Shown in pieces: positions 50,938-60,712 of a stretch of 64,000 nt of DNA. The stretch is from Seonamhaeicola sp. (lineage in GTDB: Bacteria > Bacteroidota > Bacteroidia > Flavobacteriales > Flavobacteriaceae): contig NZ_JANQJQ010000013.1 in assembly GCF_028281565.1 (NCBI RefSeq), positions 1 through 64,000 of the forward strand, read 5' to 3'. The position numbers and the translations under genes are program-made. Under the pieces are notes generated by a model. That model was not told the origin of the DNA, searched no databases, and saw only the letters and a list, made by a program, of their open reading frames with translations. Numbering within the stretch: position 1 is the stretch's first letter; each line of letters starts with the position of its first letter.

Positions 50938-52094
50938 ACAAAAGAAAAATTTGTGTTGTAATTACGGCAAGGCCTTCATATAGCAGGATAAAAACCGCTT
51001 TGATAGCAATAAAAAAGCATCCTGAATTAGAATTACAATTAGTTGTTGCCGGATCTGCATTGTTGGACAGGTATGGAAATGCCATTGATTACATAGAAAA
51101 TGATGGGTTTAAAATAGACGCGAAGGTTTTTATGGTATTAGAGGGCGAAAACAAAACCTCCATGGCTAAAACTACCGGTTTGGGTGTTATGGAATTAGCC
51201 AATACCTTTTATAATTTAAAACCTGATGCTGTGGTTACCATTGCAGACCGTTTTGAAACCCTGGCAACATCAATAGCCGCGTCGTATCAAAATATCCCTT
51301 TAATCCATATCCAAGGTGGAGAGGTTACAGGGAACATTGATGAAAAAGTACGTCACGCCAATACCAAATTGGCAGATATTCATTTGGTAGCTTCAGAAGG
51401 TGCCAAAGCCAGAGTTATAAGGATGGGTGAGGACGCCAATTATGTTTTTAATACGGGTTGCCCTTCCATTGATATAGCACATGCAGTTAGTAAATCTTCC
51501 AATTTAAATTTTGACCCTATTGAAAAATACGGAGGTGTTGGAAACAGAATTAACTGGCAGGACGGCTATATTGTGGTTATGCAGCATCCTGTTACTACAG
51601 AATACACAAAGGCTAAGGAAAATGTTTTGGCAACATTGAAAGTGGTGCATAAATTGGGCATTCCTGCTTTCTGGTTTTGGCCAAATGTGGATGCCGGTGC
51701 AGATGGTACTTCAAACGGGATCAGATCTTATAGAGAAATTTATAAACCGGAGAATATCCACTTTTTTAAAAATATGATTCCGGAGGATTTTCTTCGATTG
51801 CTTATTAACAGTAAGTGTTTGGTGGGTAACTCCAGTGTTGGTATTAGAGAATGTGCTTATTTAGGAGTGCCTGTTGTTAATATCGGAACGCGTCAAAACG
51901 GAAGAGCACGAGGCGCTAATGTTATAGATGTTTCTTATGATGAAGCTGATATTGAATCAGCTATTTTAGACAGAATAGAGCAAAAAAATCCTATGGTAAG
52001 CGATTCTATTTATGGTGAGGGCAATTCGGGAGAAAGCATTGCCGATATTTTAGCTGAAATTGAATTGCGATTTCATAAAACCATTTCGTATTAA
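50934..52094 (+). CDS. neuC: UDP-N-acetylglucosamine 2-epimerase, hydrolysing (NeuC-like)
   Basis: Converts UDP-GlcNAc (or a 2,4-diamino sugar nucleotide in legionaminate pathways) to the free ManNAc-type sugar for NeuB. The 386-residue protein starts RKICVVITARPSYSRIKTAL and has TIADRFETLATSIAASYQNI, HIQGGEVTGNIDEKVRHANT, VVMQHPVTTEY and LVGNSSVGIRECAYLGVPVV, the epimerase_2 signature. The RPSYSRIKT motif with HPVTTEY is the hydrolysing type. Overlaps neuB and neuA by 4 and 1 bp. Confidence 0.9.
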   Translation: MNKRKICVVITARPSYSRIKTALIAIKKHPELELQLVVAGSALLDRYGNAIDYIENDGFKIDAKVFMVLEGENKTSMAKTTGLGVMELANTFYNLKPDAVVTIADRFETLATSIAASYQNIPLIHIQGGEVTGNIDEKVRHANTKLADIHLVASEGAKARVIRMGEDANYVFNTGCPSIDIAHAVSKSSNLNFDPIEKYGGVGNRINWQDGYIVVMQHPVTTEYTKAKENVLATLKVVHKLGIPAFWFWPNVDAGADGTSNGIRSYREIYKPENIHFFKNMIPEDFLRLLINSKCLVGNSSVGIRECAYLGVPVVNIGTRQNGRARGANVIDVSYDEADIESAILDRIEQKNPMVSDSIYGEGNSGESIADILAEIELRFHKTISY

Positions 52095-52792
52095 TGCAAA
52101 TTTTAGGACTCATACCGGCCCGGGGCGGCTCAAAATCCATTCCTAAAAAGAATATAAAAATTCTTAAAGGTAAACCCTTAATTCAATATACGGTTGAAGC
52201 AGCTAATGATTCAAAGAAACTGACGCGTTTAATTTTAAGCTCTGATGATGAAGCCATTATTAAGGTGGCTAAACAACTAAAGGTTGACGTACCATTTGTA
52301 AGGCCTAAACACCTGGCAGAAGATAGTTCACCAACTTTAGGAGTTATTCAGCATGCCTTAAAATTTTACGAAGAACAACATATACACTTTGATGCCGTAT
52401 GCCTGCTGCAAGTTACAAGTCCTTTTAAAACGGGAGCGTTTATTGATAAGGCTATAGATAAGTTTGTAGAATCCGGTTGTGATGCATTAGTTTCAGTCCA
52501 AGAAGTACCTAATGAGTATAATCCGCATTGGACTTTTAAAGAAACTATGGATGGGCATTTAGAATTGGTTACCGGTGAGGAAAGTATAATTTCCAGACGT
52601 CAGGACTTACCCAAAGTATATCATAGAGACGGGCTTATCTATATAACAAAAACCAATGTCTTATTGGAACAAAATTCATTGTACGGCTCAAAATTGGCTT
52701 ATATAAAGTCACCCTTAGATCATACCATTAATATCGATACTATGGATGATTGGGAACGGGCAGAAGCATTTTTAAATTCTAAAAACACTTAG
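52094..52792 (+). CDS. neuA: CMP-nonulosonic acid cytidylyltransferase (NeuA-like)
   Basis: Activates the nonulosonic acid with CTP to CMP-sugar. The 232-residue protein shows the nucleotide-binding LIPARGGSKSIPKKNIK near the N-terminus, PLIQYTVEAA, VDVPFVRPKHLAEDSSPTLG and LLQVTSPFKTG, and the end IDTMDDWERAEAF typical of NeuA and its paralogues. It overlaps the neuC stop by 1 bp and is followed by asnB after 1 bp. Confidence 0.9.
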   Translation: MQILGLIPARGGSKSIPKKNIKILKGKPLIQYTVEAANDSKKLTRLILSSDDEAIIKVAKQLKVDVPFVRPKHLAEDSSPTLGVIQHALKFYEEQHIHFDAVCLLQVTSPFKTGAFIDKAIDKFVESGCDALVSVQEVPNEYNPHWTFKETMDGHLELVTGEESIISRRQDLPKVYHRDGLIYITKTNVLLEQNSLYGSKLAYIKSPLDHTINIDTMDDWERAEAFLNSKNT

Positions 52793-52793
52793 A

Positions 52794-54500
52794 ATGTGCG
52801 GAATTGCTGGCATTATTGGCGCTGAACACTTTCAATTTCAAATAAATAACATGTTGGAATCTCAGGCGCACAGAGGACCTGATTTTACCGGAACTTATTT
52901 TGACAATGGCTTTGCCACCTTAGGACATAACAGGCTTTCTATTATTGATTTATCTTCGAATGCTAATCAACCTTTTACAGATACTACCAGGAGATTTACT
53001 ATTGTTTTTAATGGCGAAATTTATAATTATTTAGAGCTTAGAGACAGTTTAAAAGACGATTATGATTTTAAAACCTCGTCTGATACAGAAGTACTATTAG
53101 CTGTATTTATTAAATATGGCAAGGCGTGTTTAAAAATGCTAAATGGTATGTTCTCTTTTGCCATTTGGGATAATTTGAACAAAGAACTGTTTGCTGCCAG
53201 GGATAGATTTGGTATCAAACCGTTTTATTATTCACACTACAATAAAAACCTGATTTTTTCCAGTGAAATTAAAGCAATCCATAAAGTTGGGATTGAAAAA
53301 GTTCCAAATGAGTACGTGTGGTCCGGTTATTTCGTAAATGGTAGTTATGGGGCACCCAATGAAACATTTTGGGAAGGTATTAACCAATTGCCGGCAGGGC
53401 ACTTTTTAGAATATTCCAATGGCAGCATAAAAGTTGAAGAATGGTATGATTTTGTTGCCAGGGTACAGGAACAACCTAAACTAACAAACTATCAGGACGC
53501 TAAAGCCATTTATACTAAGTTGTTAATTGATAGTATTAAATTAAGATTCAGGGCTGATGTTCCGGTAGGATTCAACGTTAGCGGTGGATTAGATAGTTCG
53601 GCCCTTTTGGCTTTGGCCAATATTTCTCAAAAAGATATTTCAAAAATAGAGGCTTTTACGTTTTATACCAATGATGAGAACTATGACGAATTACCATGGG
53701 TTGAGCAAATTATTGCCGCTTACAAAAATCCGTTAAACAAAATTCTGCTGTCTTCAAATCAAGTATCGGAAATATCGAAAAGTATATCCGATTTTCAGGA
53801 CGAGCCCTATGGAGGGATCCCTACCCTGGCGTATTCCAGGTTGTTTGCTTCGGCATCAAAAAAAGGCGTAAAGGTATTATTAGATGGTCAGGGCATGGAT
53901 GAGCAGTTAGCCGGTTACGATTATTATAGGAATACATCAAATGCCACCATACAAGGTGTTGGTAAAAGCCCGTTCAGAAAAAATATGCTAAATAATGTCT
54001 TTATGGGGCTTGCTTTAAAAAAGGACTATCCAAAACCTTTTAATTCGTCAATAAAAAATACACAATACAGGGATTTGTTTTATACAAAAATACCCAGGGC
54101 ATTACGTTTTAATGATAGGGTGTCAATGGCGCATTCAACGGAGTTAAGAGTGCCCTTTTTAGATTACAGATTGGTTGAGTTTGCATTTTCATTACCTATG
54201 GAATTCAAACTAAAAAATAACCAGGGGAAGCAGCTTTTAAGAGATGTTATTTCTAAATATGTAGATGAAAAAGTTACCTACGCCCCTAAACGCCCTTTAC
54301 AAACACCTCAGCGAGAATGGCTGGGCGAAGATCTGAAAGAGTATGTTCAAAATTGTATGAACAGCATTAAATCTTCAAAATATAAAGCATGGTTTAACGA
54401 AAGAGAATTGGATTTGGAGTGGCATAGGTATTTGGCAGGAGATAATCAATCAAGTTTTCATATCTGGCAGTTGGTTAACTTCTCATTGTTAATGACTTAA
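52794..54500 (+). CDS. asnB: Asparagine synthase-like glutamine amidotransferase (AsnB)
   Basis: The 568-residue protein begins MCGIAGIIG, with Cys2 as the nucleophile of the N-terminal glutaminase domain (to about 210: SQAHRGPDFTG, HNRLSIIDLS, VFNGEIYNYLELR), and a C-terminal ATP-pyrophosphatase synthase domain with NVSGGLDSSAL and LLDGQGMDEQLAGYDYY. AsnB-type enzymes in polysaccharide loci (compare WbpS/WbmE-type) amidate carboxyl groups of sugar acids. Its position directly after neuA makes that role likely here, but ordinary asparagine synthesis cannot be excluded. Confidence 0.9.
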   Translation: MCGIAGIIGAEHFQFQINNMLESQAHRGPDFTGTYFDNGFATLGHNRLSIIDLSSNANQPFTDTTRRFTIVFNGEIYNYLELRDSLKDDYDFKTSSDTEVLLAVFIKYGKACLKMLNGMFSFAIWDNLNKELFAARDRFGIKPFYYSHYNKNLIFSSEIKAIHKVGIEKVPNEYVWSGYFVNGSYGAPNETFWEGINQLPAGHFLEYSNGSIKVEEWYDFVARVQEQPKLTNYQDAKAIYTKLLIDSIKLRFRADVPVGFNVSGGLDSSALLALANISQKDISKIEAFTFYTNDENYDELPWVEQIIAAYKNPLNKILLSSNQVSEISKSISDFQDEPYGGIPTLAYSRLFASASKKGVKVLLDGQGMDEQLAGYDYYRNTSNATIQGVGKSPFRKNMLNNVFMGLALKKDYPKPFNSSIKNTQYRDLFYTKIPRALRFNDRVSMAHSTELRVPFLDYRLVEFAFSLPMEFKLKNNQGKQLLRDVISKYVDEKVTYAPKRPLQTPQREWLGEDLKEYVQNCMNSIKSSKYKAWFNERELDLEWHRYLAGDNQSSFHIWQLVNFSLLMT

Positions 54501-54559
54501 CAGCTTATGTTTTATTGCTAAAAATGGTATCTTTAAGGTTTTAAACTAACAACAAAAAA

Positions 54560-55957
54560 TTGCAAAAAAAAGAATCAAAATTAGCTCTTGTAATTACAGA
54601 CGGAGTTGGCTTTAGAAATTTCATTTTAAGTGACTTTTTAAAATATGCAAACCAGGCCTTTAATGAGGTAGTTATTCTATCCTGTTTACCAAAATCCATT
54701 TATAAAGAACATACGGAGTTAAGGGTTGTTGAGCTAAATGTTTTTGTAGAAACTTTTAAAACATGGTTCTTCAGAAAGGCAAAAGAAATAGCGCATCTCA
54801 AATTACATAAAAAAGAAAATTTTGGTATCCTGGATAATTTAAATGCCAATTACTCAAGGTTTAAAACCAGTAGAGGATATGCTACGCGATTCATCTACAG
54901 ACTTACGGCTTTGTTTCATAGTGAGTCAAATATCCAACAGTTCCAGAGGTTGCAAAATGTTACATTCAGGCATCATAAAATAACTAAGGAATATGTATCA
55001 ATATTAGAAGAAGAACAATTTAATATGTTGTTCTTTACCCACCAACGGCCTCCTTATATAGCACCTTTGGTGTATGCAGCAAATCGAAAAAAAATAAAGA
55101 CGTCTGCATTTATTTTTAGTTGGGATAACCTGGCTTCCAAAGGAAGAATGGCTTCGAACTTTGATTATTATTTAGTGTGGAGTGATTTGATGAAACAAGA
55201 TTTGTTAAAATTTTATAAGGCAATCAAAGAGGAACATATTAAAGTAGTTGGAACACCCCAGTTTGTGCCCTATGTCATGGAAACATATAAAATATCGAAA
55301 ACAGACTTTATTGATCAATTCGATTTAGATCCAAATTTAAAAACGATCTGTTTTAGTTGTGGGGATATTTCAACAAGTAAAAATGATGAACTTTATATTG
55401 AAACTATGGCTAATGCCATTTTAGAGAAGACAGTGGAGCCCGTTAATTTTATTGTAAGAACATCGCCGGCTGAAGACCCCGTTCGTTTTGAAGAACTGGT
55501 TGAAAAATTCCCTTTTATAAAATGGAATTTCCCAAAATGGAAACAAGTAAGGCCCAATCATCAGGAATCCTGGTCGCAACGTATTCCAACAGTGGAAGAT
55601 GTTAAACAATTAAGAGCCTTATTAGAATATTCCGATTTGAATATTAATATGCTTTCAACGATGAGTCTTGATTTTATGATGTTTGATAAACCTGTTATTA
55701 ATCCGGTATTCGGAAATGCTGATAACGGATTATATGATGACCAGCGCTTTTTGGGTTATGAGCATATTCAGCATTTGGTCAATAGCAAATCAACCAGAGT
55801 TGTAAAGAACAAGGAACAGTTGCTGGAGGCCATATCTGCTTATTTATCAAATAATTCAGGTACAAAAAACAGAAAGGCATTCATTGACCAGCAGGTTGGA
55901 GTACCTTTAGAAGAAACCAATAAACAACTGGTAAAAAGTTTAGCCTCATGGGTGTAG
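54560..55957 (+). CDS. Probable GT-B glycosyltransferase of unknown family
   Basis: The 465-residue protein has no predicted signal peptide or membrane helix. Features include FVSWDNLASKGRM-like AFIFSWDNLASKGRMASNFD and YYLVWSDLMKQDLLKFY, then IKVVGTPQF, ICFSCGDISTSKND and LRALLEYSDLNINMLSTMSL, DFMMFDKPVINPVFG. The spacing resembles CDP-glycerol/polysialyltransferase-like GT-B proteins. It follows asnB and the neu genes, so it could transfer the nonulosonic acid. The start is TTG at 54560, with a 59-bp gap before it. Confidence 0.6.
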   Translation: MQKKESKLALVITDGVGFRNFILSDFLKYANQAFNEVVILSCLPKSIYKEHTELRVVELNVFVETFKTWFFRKAKEIAHLKLHKKENFGILDNLNANYSRFKTSRGYATRFIYRLTALFHSESNIQQFQRLQNVTFRHHKITKEYVSILEEEQFNMLFFTHQRPPYIAPLVYAANRKKIKTSAFIFSWDNLASKGRMASNFDYYLVWSDLMKQDLLKFYKAIKEEHIKVVGTPQFVPYVMETYKISKTDFIDQFDLDPNLKTICFSCGDISTSKNDELYIETMANAILEKTVEPVNFIVRTSPAEDPVRFEELVEKFPFIKWNFPKWKQVRPNHQESWSQRIPTVEDVKQLRALLEYSDLNINMLSTMSLDFMMFDKPVINPVFGNADNGLYDDQRFLGYEHIQHLVNSKSTRVVKNKEQLLEAISAYLSNNSGTKNRKAFIDQQVGVPLEETNKQLVKSLASWV

Positions 55958-57024
55958 ATAGAAAGCAAATTGCCGTCATATGTAATTATAAATTACTTCC
56001 GGACAGGGTAGGGGGCATGGATTATTTTTTCTGGGCATTTGATAAGAAATGCAAAGAAAATAATGTGGAGGTCGATTGGTTTTTTCCTAATTATTCCAAC
56101 CATGATTCCTACACGGATTTAAATATTATTTCGTCGAAACAGGAGTCTGCTTTTGAAGTTTTTGTCCTTAATAGTCTTGAAAAAGATTATAGCCTCATTT
56201 TTACACACTTCGTTGAACTTTGTACATCGTTTTACTGTAAACTTAAAAAACAAACAGCCGCTAGGGTCATTGCTGTAGATCATAACCCAAGGCCTTTAAA
56301 GGGCTATCCTTTAAAAAAAAGGATTAAAAAGCGTTTGAAAGGTTGGTTATACTCAAAATGCATAGATCAGTTTATAGGAGTTTCCACCTATACAACCCAT
56401 GAAATATTGAAAGACTTTGGTAGCTCCTTAGAGCAAAAAACTTCAGTAATTTATAATGGGATTTTTATAGATCATATACAAACCAATACAGATAGAAGTG
56501 ATAAGTTTCCTAAGTTTTTAGTGGCTTCACATTTAAGGGAATCTAAAGGTGTTCAAGACCTTATAGAAGCGGTTGGTCTGCTACCCGAACCTGTTAAAAG
56601 TAAACTTACCATTGACGTTTACGGTGAAGGACCCTATGAAGATGTGCTTAAAGCAAGAGTTAATGCACTTTCATTGACTAAAGTATTCGCATTTAAAGGA
56701 AGTGTTTCAAATCTTAATCAAATATATGGTCAGTATGACTATATGTTACAGCCTACCCATATGGAGTGTTTTAGCTTGTCAATTTTAGAGAGTTTAGCGG
56801 CAAATGTTCCGGTAATAACTACTAATGTGGGTGGTAATGAAGAAGCAGTTACTCATGGGGAGAATGGTTACATCTTTAAGGCAAAAGACATCTCAAAATT
56901 AAAAGATATTATTGAGGACGTCTTTTCAGGTGAAAAGTATATAAAAGTAAACACAAGGACATTAATTGAAGCATCCTTTTCAATTCGGAACATGGTTGAA
57001 AATTATTTTAAACTTATATCATGA
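55948..57024 (+). CDS. Glycosyltransferase family 4
   Basis: The 358-residue GT-B protein has GGMDYFFWAFDKKCKENNV in the acceptor domain, FLVASHLRESKGVQDLIEAV and LTIDVYGEGPYED in the donor domain, and the donor motif MECFSLSILESLAANVPVIT. It starts with ATG inside the upstream gene (10-bp overlap) and overlaps the next by 4 bp. The donor sugar is unknown. Confidence 0.92.
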   Translation: MGVDRKQIAVICNYKLLPDRVGGMDYFFWAFDKKCKENNVEVDWFFPNYSNHDSYTDLNIISSKQESAFEVFVLNSLEKDYSLIFTHFVELCTSFYCKLKKQTAARVIAVDHNPRPLKGYPLKKRIKKRLKGWLYSKCIDQFIGVSTYTTHEILKDFGSSLEQKTSVIYNGIFIDHIQTNTDRSDKFPKFLVASHLRESKGVQDLIEAVGLLPEPVKSKLTIDVYGEGPYEDVLKARVNALSLTKVFAFKGSVSNLNQIYGQYDYMLQPTHMECFSLSILESLAANVPVITTNVGGNEEAVTHGENGYIFKAKDISKLKDIIEDVFSGEKYIKVNTRTLIEASFSIRNMVENYFKLIS

Positions 57025-58166
57025 AGATTGCATTTTTAACTCCGGAGTTCCCGCATGCCAAGACAACCCCTTCAGGAGGTATTGGTGCAAGTATTATGAG
57101 TTTATCAAAGGGCTTGATAAAGCTTAAACATAGCGTTTCGGTTATTGTTTACGGGCAGGATAAAGATGATGTTATTGAAGAAAATGACCTTGTAATACAC
57201 AAAGTGAAGAATGTGAAGTTTAAAGGACTATCTCTTTATTTAACACAGAAGAAGGTCCAACGTCTGATTAACCAAATGCATGCTTCAGGAAATATAGATA
57301 TTGTTGAAGCACCTGATTGGACCGGATTTACGGCTTTTATAAATTTAAGATGTCCCTTAATTTTAAAACTTCATGGAAGCGATACTTATTTTTGTTATCT
57401 GGATAGACGAAAGGTAAAACCCAAAAACAGATTCTTGGAGAAAAGCGCTTTAAAAAAAGCTAATGACATTATTGCCGTTAGTGATTATGTGGGCAAATTA
57501 ACCAATCAGGTTTTTGATTTAGACCTTAAGTTTAGGGTGATACCAAATGCCATTGATGTAGAATTATTTCAGCCGAAACAAGATAAAGAGCATGCTGATA
57601 GGATTTTATATTTTGGAACATTGATACGGAAAAAAGGTGTTTTGGAAATACCCGAAATATTTAATAAGATCGTTCAACAGCAATCGGAAATAGAACTTAT
57701 TTTGGTAGGGAAAGATGCATCGGATATAAAAACAGGAGCAAGTTCCACCTGGAACCTGATGAAAGCTAAATTTAGTGAGAAAGCCAGTAAACAGGTTAGT
57801 TATTTAGGGCAAGTGCCTTACTCGGAAATAAAAGACTATATAAATGCTTCCGATTTATGTATATTTCCGTCATTTGCTGAAGCACTTCCCGTGTCCTGGT
57901 TAGAGGCTATGGCGATGAAAAAACCTATTGTTGCTTCCGATATCGGCTGGGCAAGTGAAATGATAGTCCATGGAAAAGAAGGCTATTTGGTTGACCCTAA
58001 AAATCATCAGGCCTTTTCGGATGCTATTTTAAAGATATTAAATGATACCGCTTTGCAAACCACTTTGGGAACAGCTGCTAGAAGTAAAGTAAAGAACGTG
58101 TTTGATATAGAGGTTGTTGCCCAAAAGAATGTAGATTTTTATAAAACAGTACTTGAAAATGCCTGA
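57021..58166 (+). CDS. Glycosyltransferase family 4
   Basis: The 381-residue GT-B protein has the starch-synthase-like N-terminal motif FLTPEFPHAKTTPSGGIGAS (the TPSGGIG glycine loop), LILKLHGSDTY, ILYFGTLIRKKGVLEIPEIF and the donor motif PSFAEALPVSWLEAMAMKKP. The GGIG loop and the LHGSD segment are typical of PimB/WaaG-type GT4 enzymes. It overlaps both neighbours by 4-8 bp. Confidence 0.92.
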   Translation: MKIAFLTPEFPHAKTTPSGGIGASIMSLSKGLIKLKHSVSVIVYGQDKDDVIEENDLVIHKVKNVKFKGLSLYLTQKKVQRLINQMHASGNIDIVEAPDWTGFTAFINLRCPLILKLHGSDTYFCYLDRRKVKPKNRFLEKSALKKANDIIAVSDYVGKLTNQVFDLDLKFRVIPNAIDVELFQPKQDKEHADRILYFGTLIRKKGVLEIPEIFNKIVQQQSEIELILVGKDASDIKTGASSTWNLMKAKFSEKASKQVSYLGQVPYSEIKDYINASDLCIFPSFAEALPVSWLEAMAMKKPIVASDIGWASEMIVHGKEGYLVDPKNHQAFSDAILKILNDTALQTTLGTAARSKVKNVFDIEVVAQKNVDFYKTVLENA

Positions 58167-59718
58167 TCAGCAATTAGTTTTAAAAGAATATATAACCAAA
58201 TCTAATGAAACCCTGCTATACGTTGGTAAGCCGAATTTGGAGCTACTTGATGATTTGGCATCTACGCCGGGTGATGTATGGCATAGTGCTTTAGATCAGG
58301 GATTTAAAGATTGCTTTCAGGAAATTAAATACCAAACAGCGGTGTATTGGTGGTTTTTAAATGATTTTGAGGGTCGTGAAGTTTGTGTAAACTGGCGAAT
58401 TAATATACATGCGTTTGTAGTTAGAAAAAGCGTTTGGGAAGTCTTCAAAGATTCTATTTTTATATATGAGAACCTTTTGGTTTCGGGCTTGGATTTTGGC
58501 TTCAACCTGTTGCGTTACCAGGGCGGAATACCTTTATACATAAAAGATCTTTTCCCAAATGTCAGGCAAACTAATGTTGAAATTTCAACATCTGACAGAT
58601 ATTTATTCTACCTAAAGAATTTTAAGAGGCACCATAGTTATTATATGCTTTTAAGAAAAGGTGTTTTTCGCTTTTTCAAGGAGTTAAATGCTCTAAATAA
58701 GGCTAAAACCAAAATAAGGACAGGAGGCACGCTTCAAACTTTTGTATCATTAAGGGCATTAAAGCCACTATCAGGTAGTCCGTCGGTTAGTTTGGTAATA
58801 CCAACAATGAAGCGCCAAGCGTTTACGGAGTTGCTATTGCAAGATCATAATGCCCAAACCTGTTTAATTAAAGAAGCGGTCATTGTAGATGCAACGCCCG
58901 AAAGTGAGCGAGACGATAAGTATTATCAACAGGAAAATTTCAAATTTGATATTAAAGTAAAATGGCAAACTACAAAAGGTAGTTGCAGAGCAAGAAATGA
59001 AGCCATAGCCATGTGTACAGGTGATTATATCATTTTTGCAGATGATGATATACGAATATTGCCCGATTTTGTTGAAAATCATTTAAGGTTTTTACAAACA
59101 TATCAGGCCGAAGCTGCCAATGGGTTAGACATTATGGCTTCTCATCAAGCCCAGGATTTGACTGATTTGAAACAACGTTTAGACGATTTGGGAGAAGAAA
59201 GATGGAAAGGCGGCGTGTCTCAATCATTTAGTAATGCTAACTCTATAGTTAAACATAACCTGGTAGAACAGCTAGCAGGCAATGATATTAACTTTGATGG
59301 AGGCTATGGAGAAGACTCTGATTTTGGGTTACGTATTTTAAAAGCCGGAGGGGTTTTGTTACATAACCCGTTTTCACCTAATTTACATTTAAAGCCGCCT
59401 CAGGGAGGTTATAGGTTTTGGGGCCAGCAGGCTAAAATAATAGGGAAACAACGCAAAACCCAACCCTGGGAGCTTGATAACCCGGTTAAATTTGTAAAAC
59501 CGGTCCCAAGCCCTACAATTACCTATGGCATATTAAAGCATTTTAATAAAGACCAAATTAAGGAATGGAGACATAAACATTTTTTCATCTATTTATTTAA
59601 AAATGATAAAAAAGCATTGCCGTTGAGATTATTAAAGTTGCCTTATAAACAGTTACAGTTTACAAAGTCGCTTCAATATGCGAAACGCTTAATAGCATTA
59701 GGCCCAAGATATCAATAA
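58159..59718 (+). CDS. Two-part protein: unknown N-terminal domain fused to a GT2 glycosyltransferase
   Basis: The 519-residue protein (ATG at 58159) has two halves. Residues 1-200 are not a recognised complete domain, but NIHAFVVRKSVWEVF and SGLDFGFNLLRYQGGIPLYI recall the acceptor half of GT-A enzymes. From about 205 a full GT2 domain follows: VSLVIPTMKRQAFTELL, IFADDDIRILPDF (DxD-like) and GGYGEDSDFGLRILKAGG. The basic C-terminus (about 420-519) may contact the membrane. It overlaps the upstream GT4 by 8 bp. The fusion could be a bifunctional or polymerising transferase. Confidence 0.7.
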   Translation: MPDQQLVLKEYITKSNETLLYVGKPNLELLDDLASTPGDVWHSALDQGFKDCFQEIKYQTAVYWWFLNDFEGREVCVNWRINIHAFVVRKSVWEVFKDSIFIYENLLVSGLDFGFNLLRYQGGIPLYIKDLFPNVRQTNVEISTSDRYLFYLKNFKRHHSYYMLLRKGVFRFFKELNALNKAKTKIRTGGTLQTFVSLRALKPLSGSPSVSLVIPTMKRQAFTELLLQDHNAQTCLIKEAVIVDATPESERDDKYYQQENFKFDIKVKWQTTKGSCRARNEAIAMCTGDYIIFADDDIRILPDFVENHLRFLQTYQAEAANGLDIMASHQAQDLTDLKQRLDDLGEERWKGGVSQSFSNANSIVKHNLVEQLAGNDINFDGGYGEDSDFGLRILKAGGVLLHNPFSPNLHLKPPQGGYRFWGQQAKIIGKQRKTQPWELDNPVKFVKPVPSPTITYGILKHFNKDQIKEWRHKHFFIYLFKNDKKALPLRLLKLPYKQLQFTKSLQYAKRLIALGPRYQ

Positions 59719-59719
59719 C

Positions 59720-60712
59720 ATGACCTTTTCATTAATTATCTGTACATATTTGAGATCCAAACCCCTTTTAGAATTATTGAATTCTGTAAGGACGCAAAGT
59801 ATGTACCCTAATGAGATTTTGATTATTGATAGTTCTACAGATAATGAGACTGAAACGATTTTAAAAGAAAACAGTTTCAAAAACCTCAAATACTTCAAGG
59901 TAGGGGATGAACACCGGGGTTTAACAAAGCAACGCAATTATGGCATTACTAAGGTTGATAAGGACTCAGAGGTTATTTGTTTTTTAGATGACGATGTTGT
60001 ATTAGAAACGGATTATTTCCAAAATCTTATAGCTACCTATGAAGGAAAACCCAATGCCATAGCTGTAGGTGGTTATATTACGAACGAAGTCCAATGGAGT
60101 ATTTCGGATAAAAATAATAACCCGTCAAGGTTTTATTTTGATGGTTATATGAGAAATGAACCTTTTAGGTTTCGGGTGAGACGTATATTTAATTTATTGC
60201 CCGATATGGCCCCAGGGTTTATGCCAAGTTTTTCCCATGCCAGAAGCATTAGCTTTTTACCACCTTCCGGTAAGGTGTATCCCGTTGAATTCTTTATGGG
60301 CGGTGTTTCTTCGTATAGGAAGGATGCATTTAAGAAAATTAATTTCTCAGAGTATTTTGATGGATATGGTTTGTATGAAGATTTAGATTTTTGTTTAAGA
60401 GCCTCTAAATTTGGGGCATTGTATGTTAATACACGGGCACAATTAGAACATTTTCATGAAGCAGCGGGGAGGCCTAATAGGTATAAATACGGCAAGATGG
60501 TCGTTAGGAATGGGTGGTACGTATGGCGCATAAAGCACAATCAGGTAACTATTAAAACTAATTTAAAGTTTCATGCAACAACATTATTGCTTATGGGTAT
60601 TCATTTTATTAATGCCTTTCAAGGCTCCAATAAAGTACAATCATTTACTGAGACGCTAGGAAGATTTTCTGGTTGGATATCTTTATTTTTCAATAAACCA
60701 ATAAAAAAATAA
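59720..60712 (+). CDS. Glycosyltransferase family 2
   Basis: The 330-residue GT-A protein reads SLIICTYLRSKPLLELLNSV, ILIIDSSTDNETET, ICFLDDDVVLE, and VEFFMGGVSSYRKDAF with GLYEDLDFCLRAS as the acceptor-base region. It is similar in style to the fused GT2 before it. It starts 1 bp after the preceding stop and overlaps the methyltransferase by 1 bp. Confidence 0.9.
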   Translation: MTFSLIICTYLRSKPLLELLNSVRTQSMYPNEILIIDSSTDNETETILKENSFKNLKYFKVGDEHRGLTKQRNYGITKVDKDSEVICFLDDDVVLETDYFQNLIATYEGKPNAIAVGGYITNEVQWSISDKNNNPSRFYFDGYMRNEPFRFRVRRIFNLLPDMAPGFMPSFSHARSISFLPPSGKVYPVEFFMGGVSSYRKDAFKKINFSEYFDGYGLYEDLDFCLRASKFGALYVNTRAQLEHFHEAAGRPNRYKYGKMVVRNGWYVWRIKHNQVTIKTNLKFHATTLLLMGIHFINAFQGSNKVQSFTETLGRFSGWISLFFNKPIKK

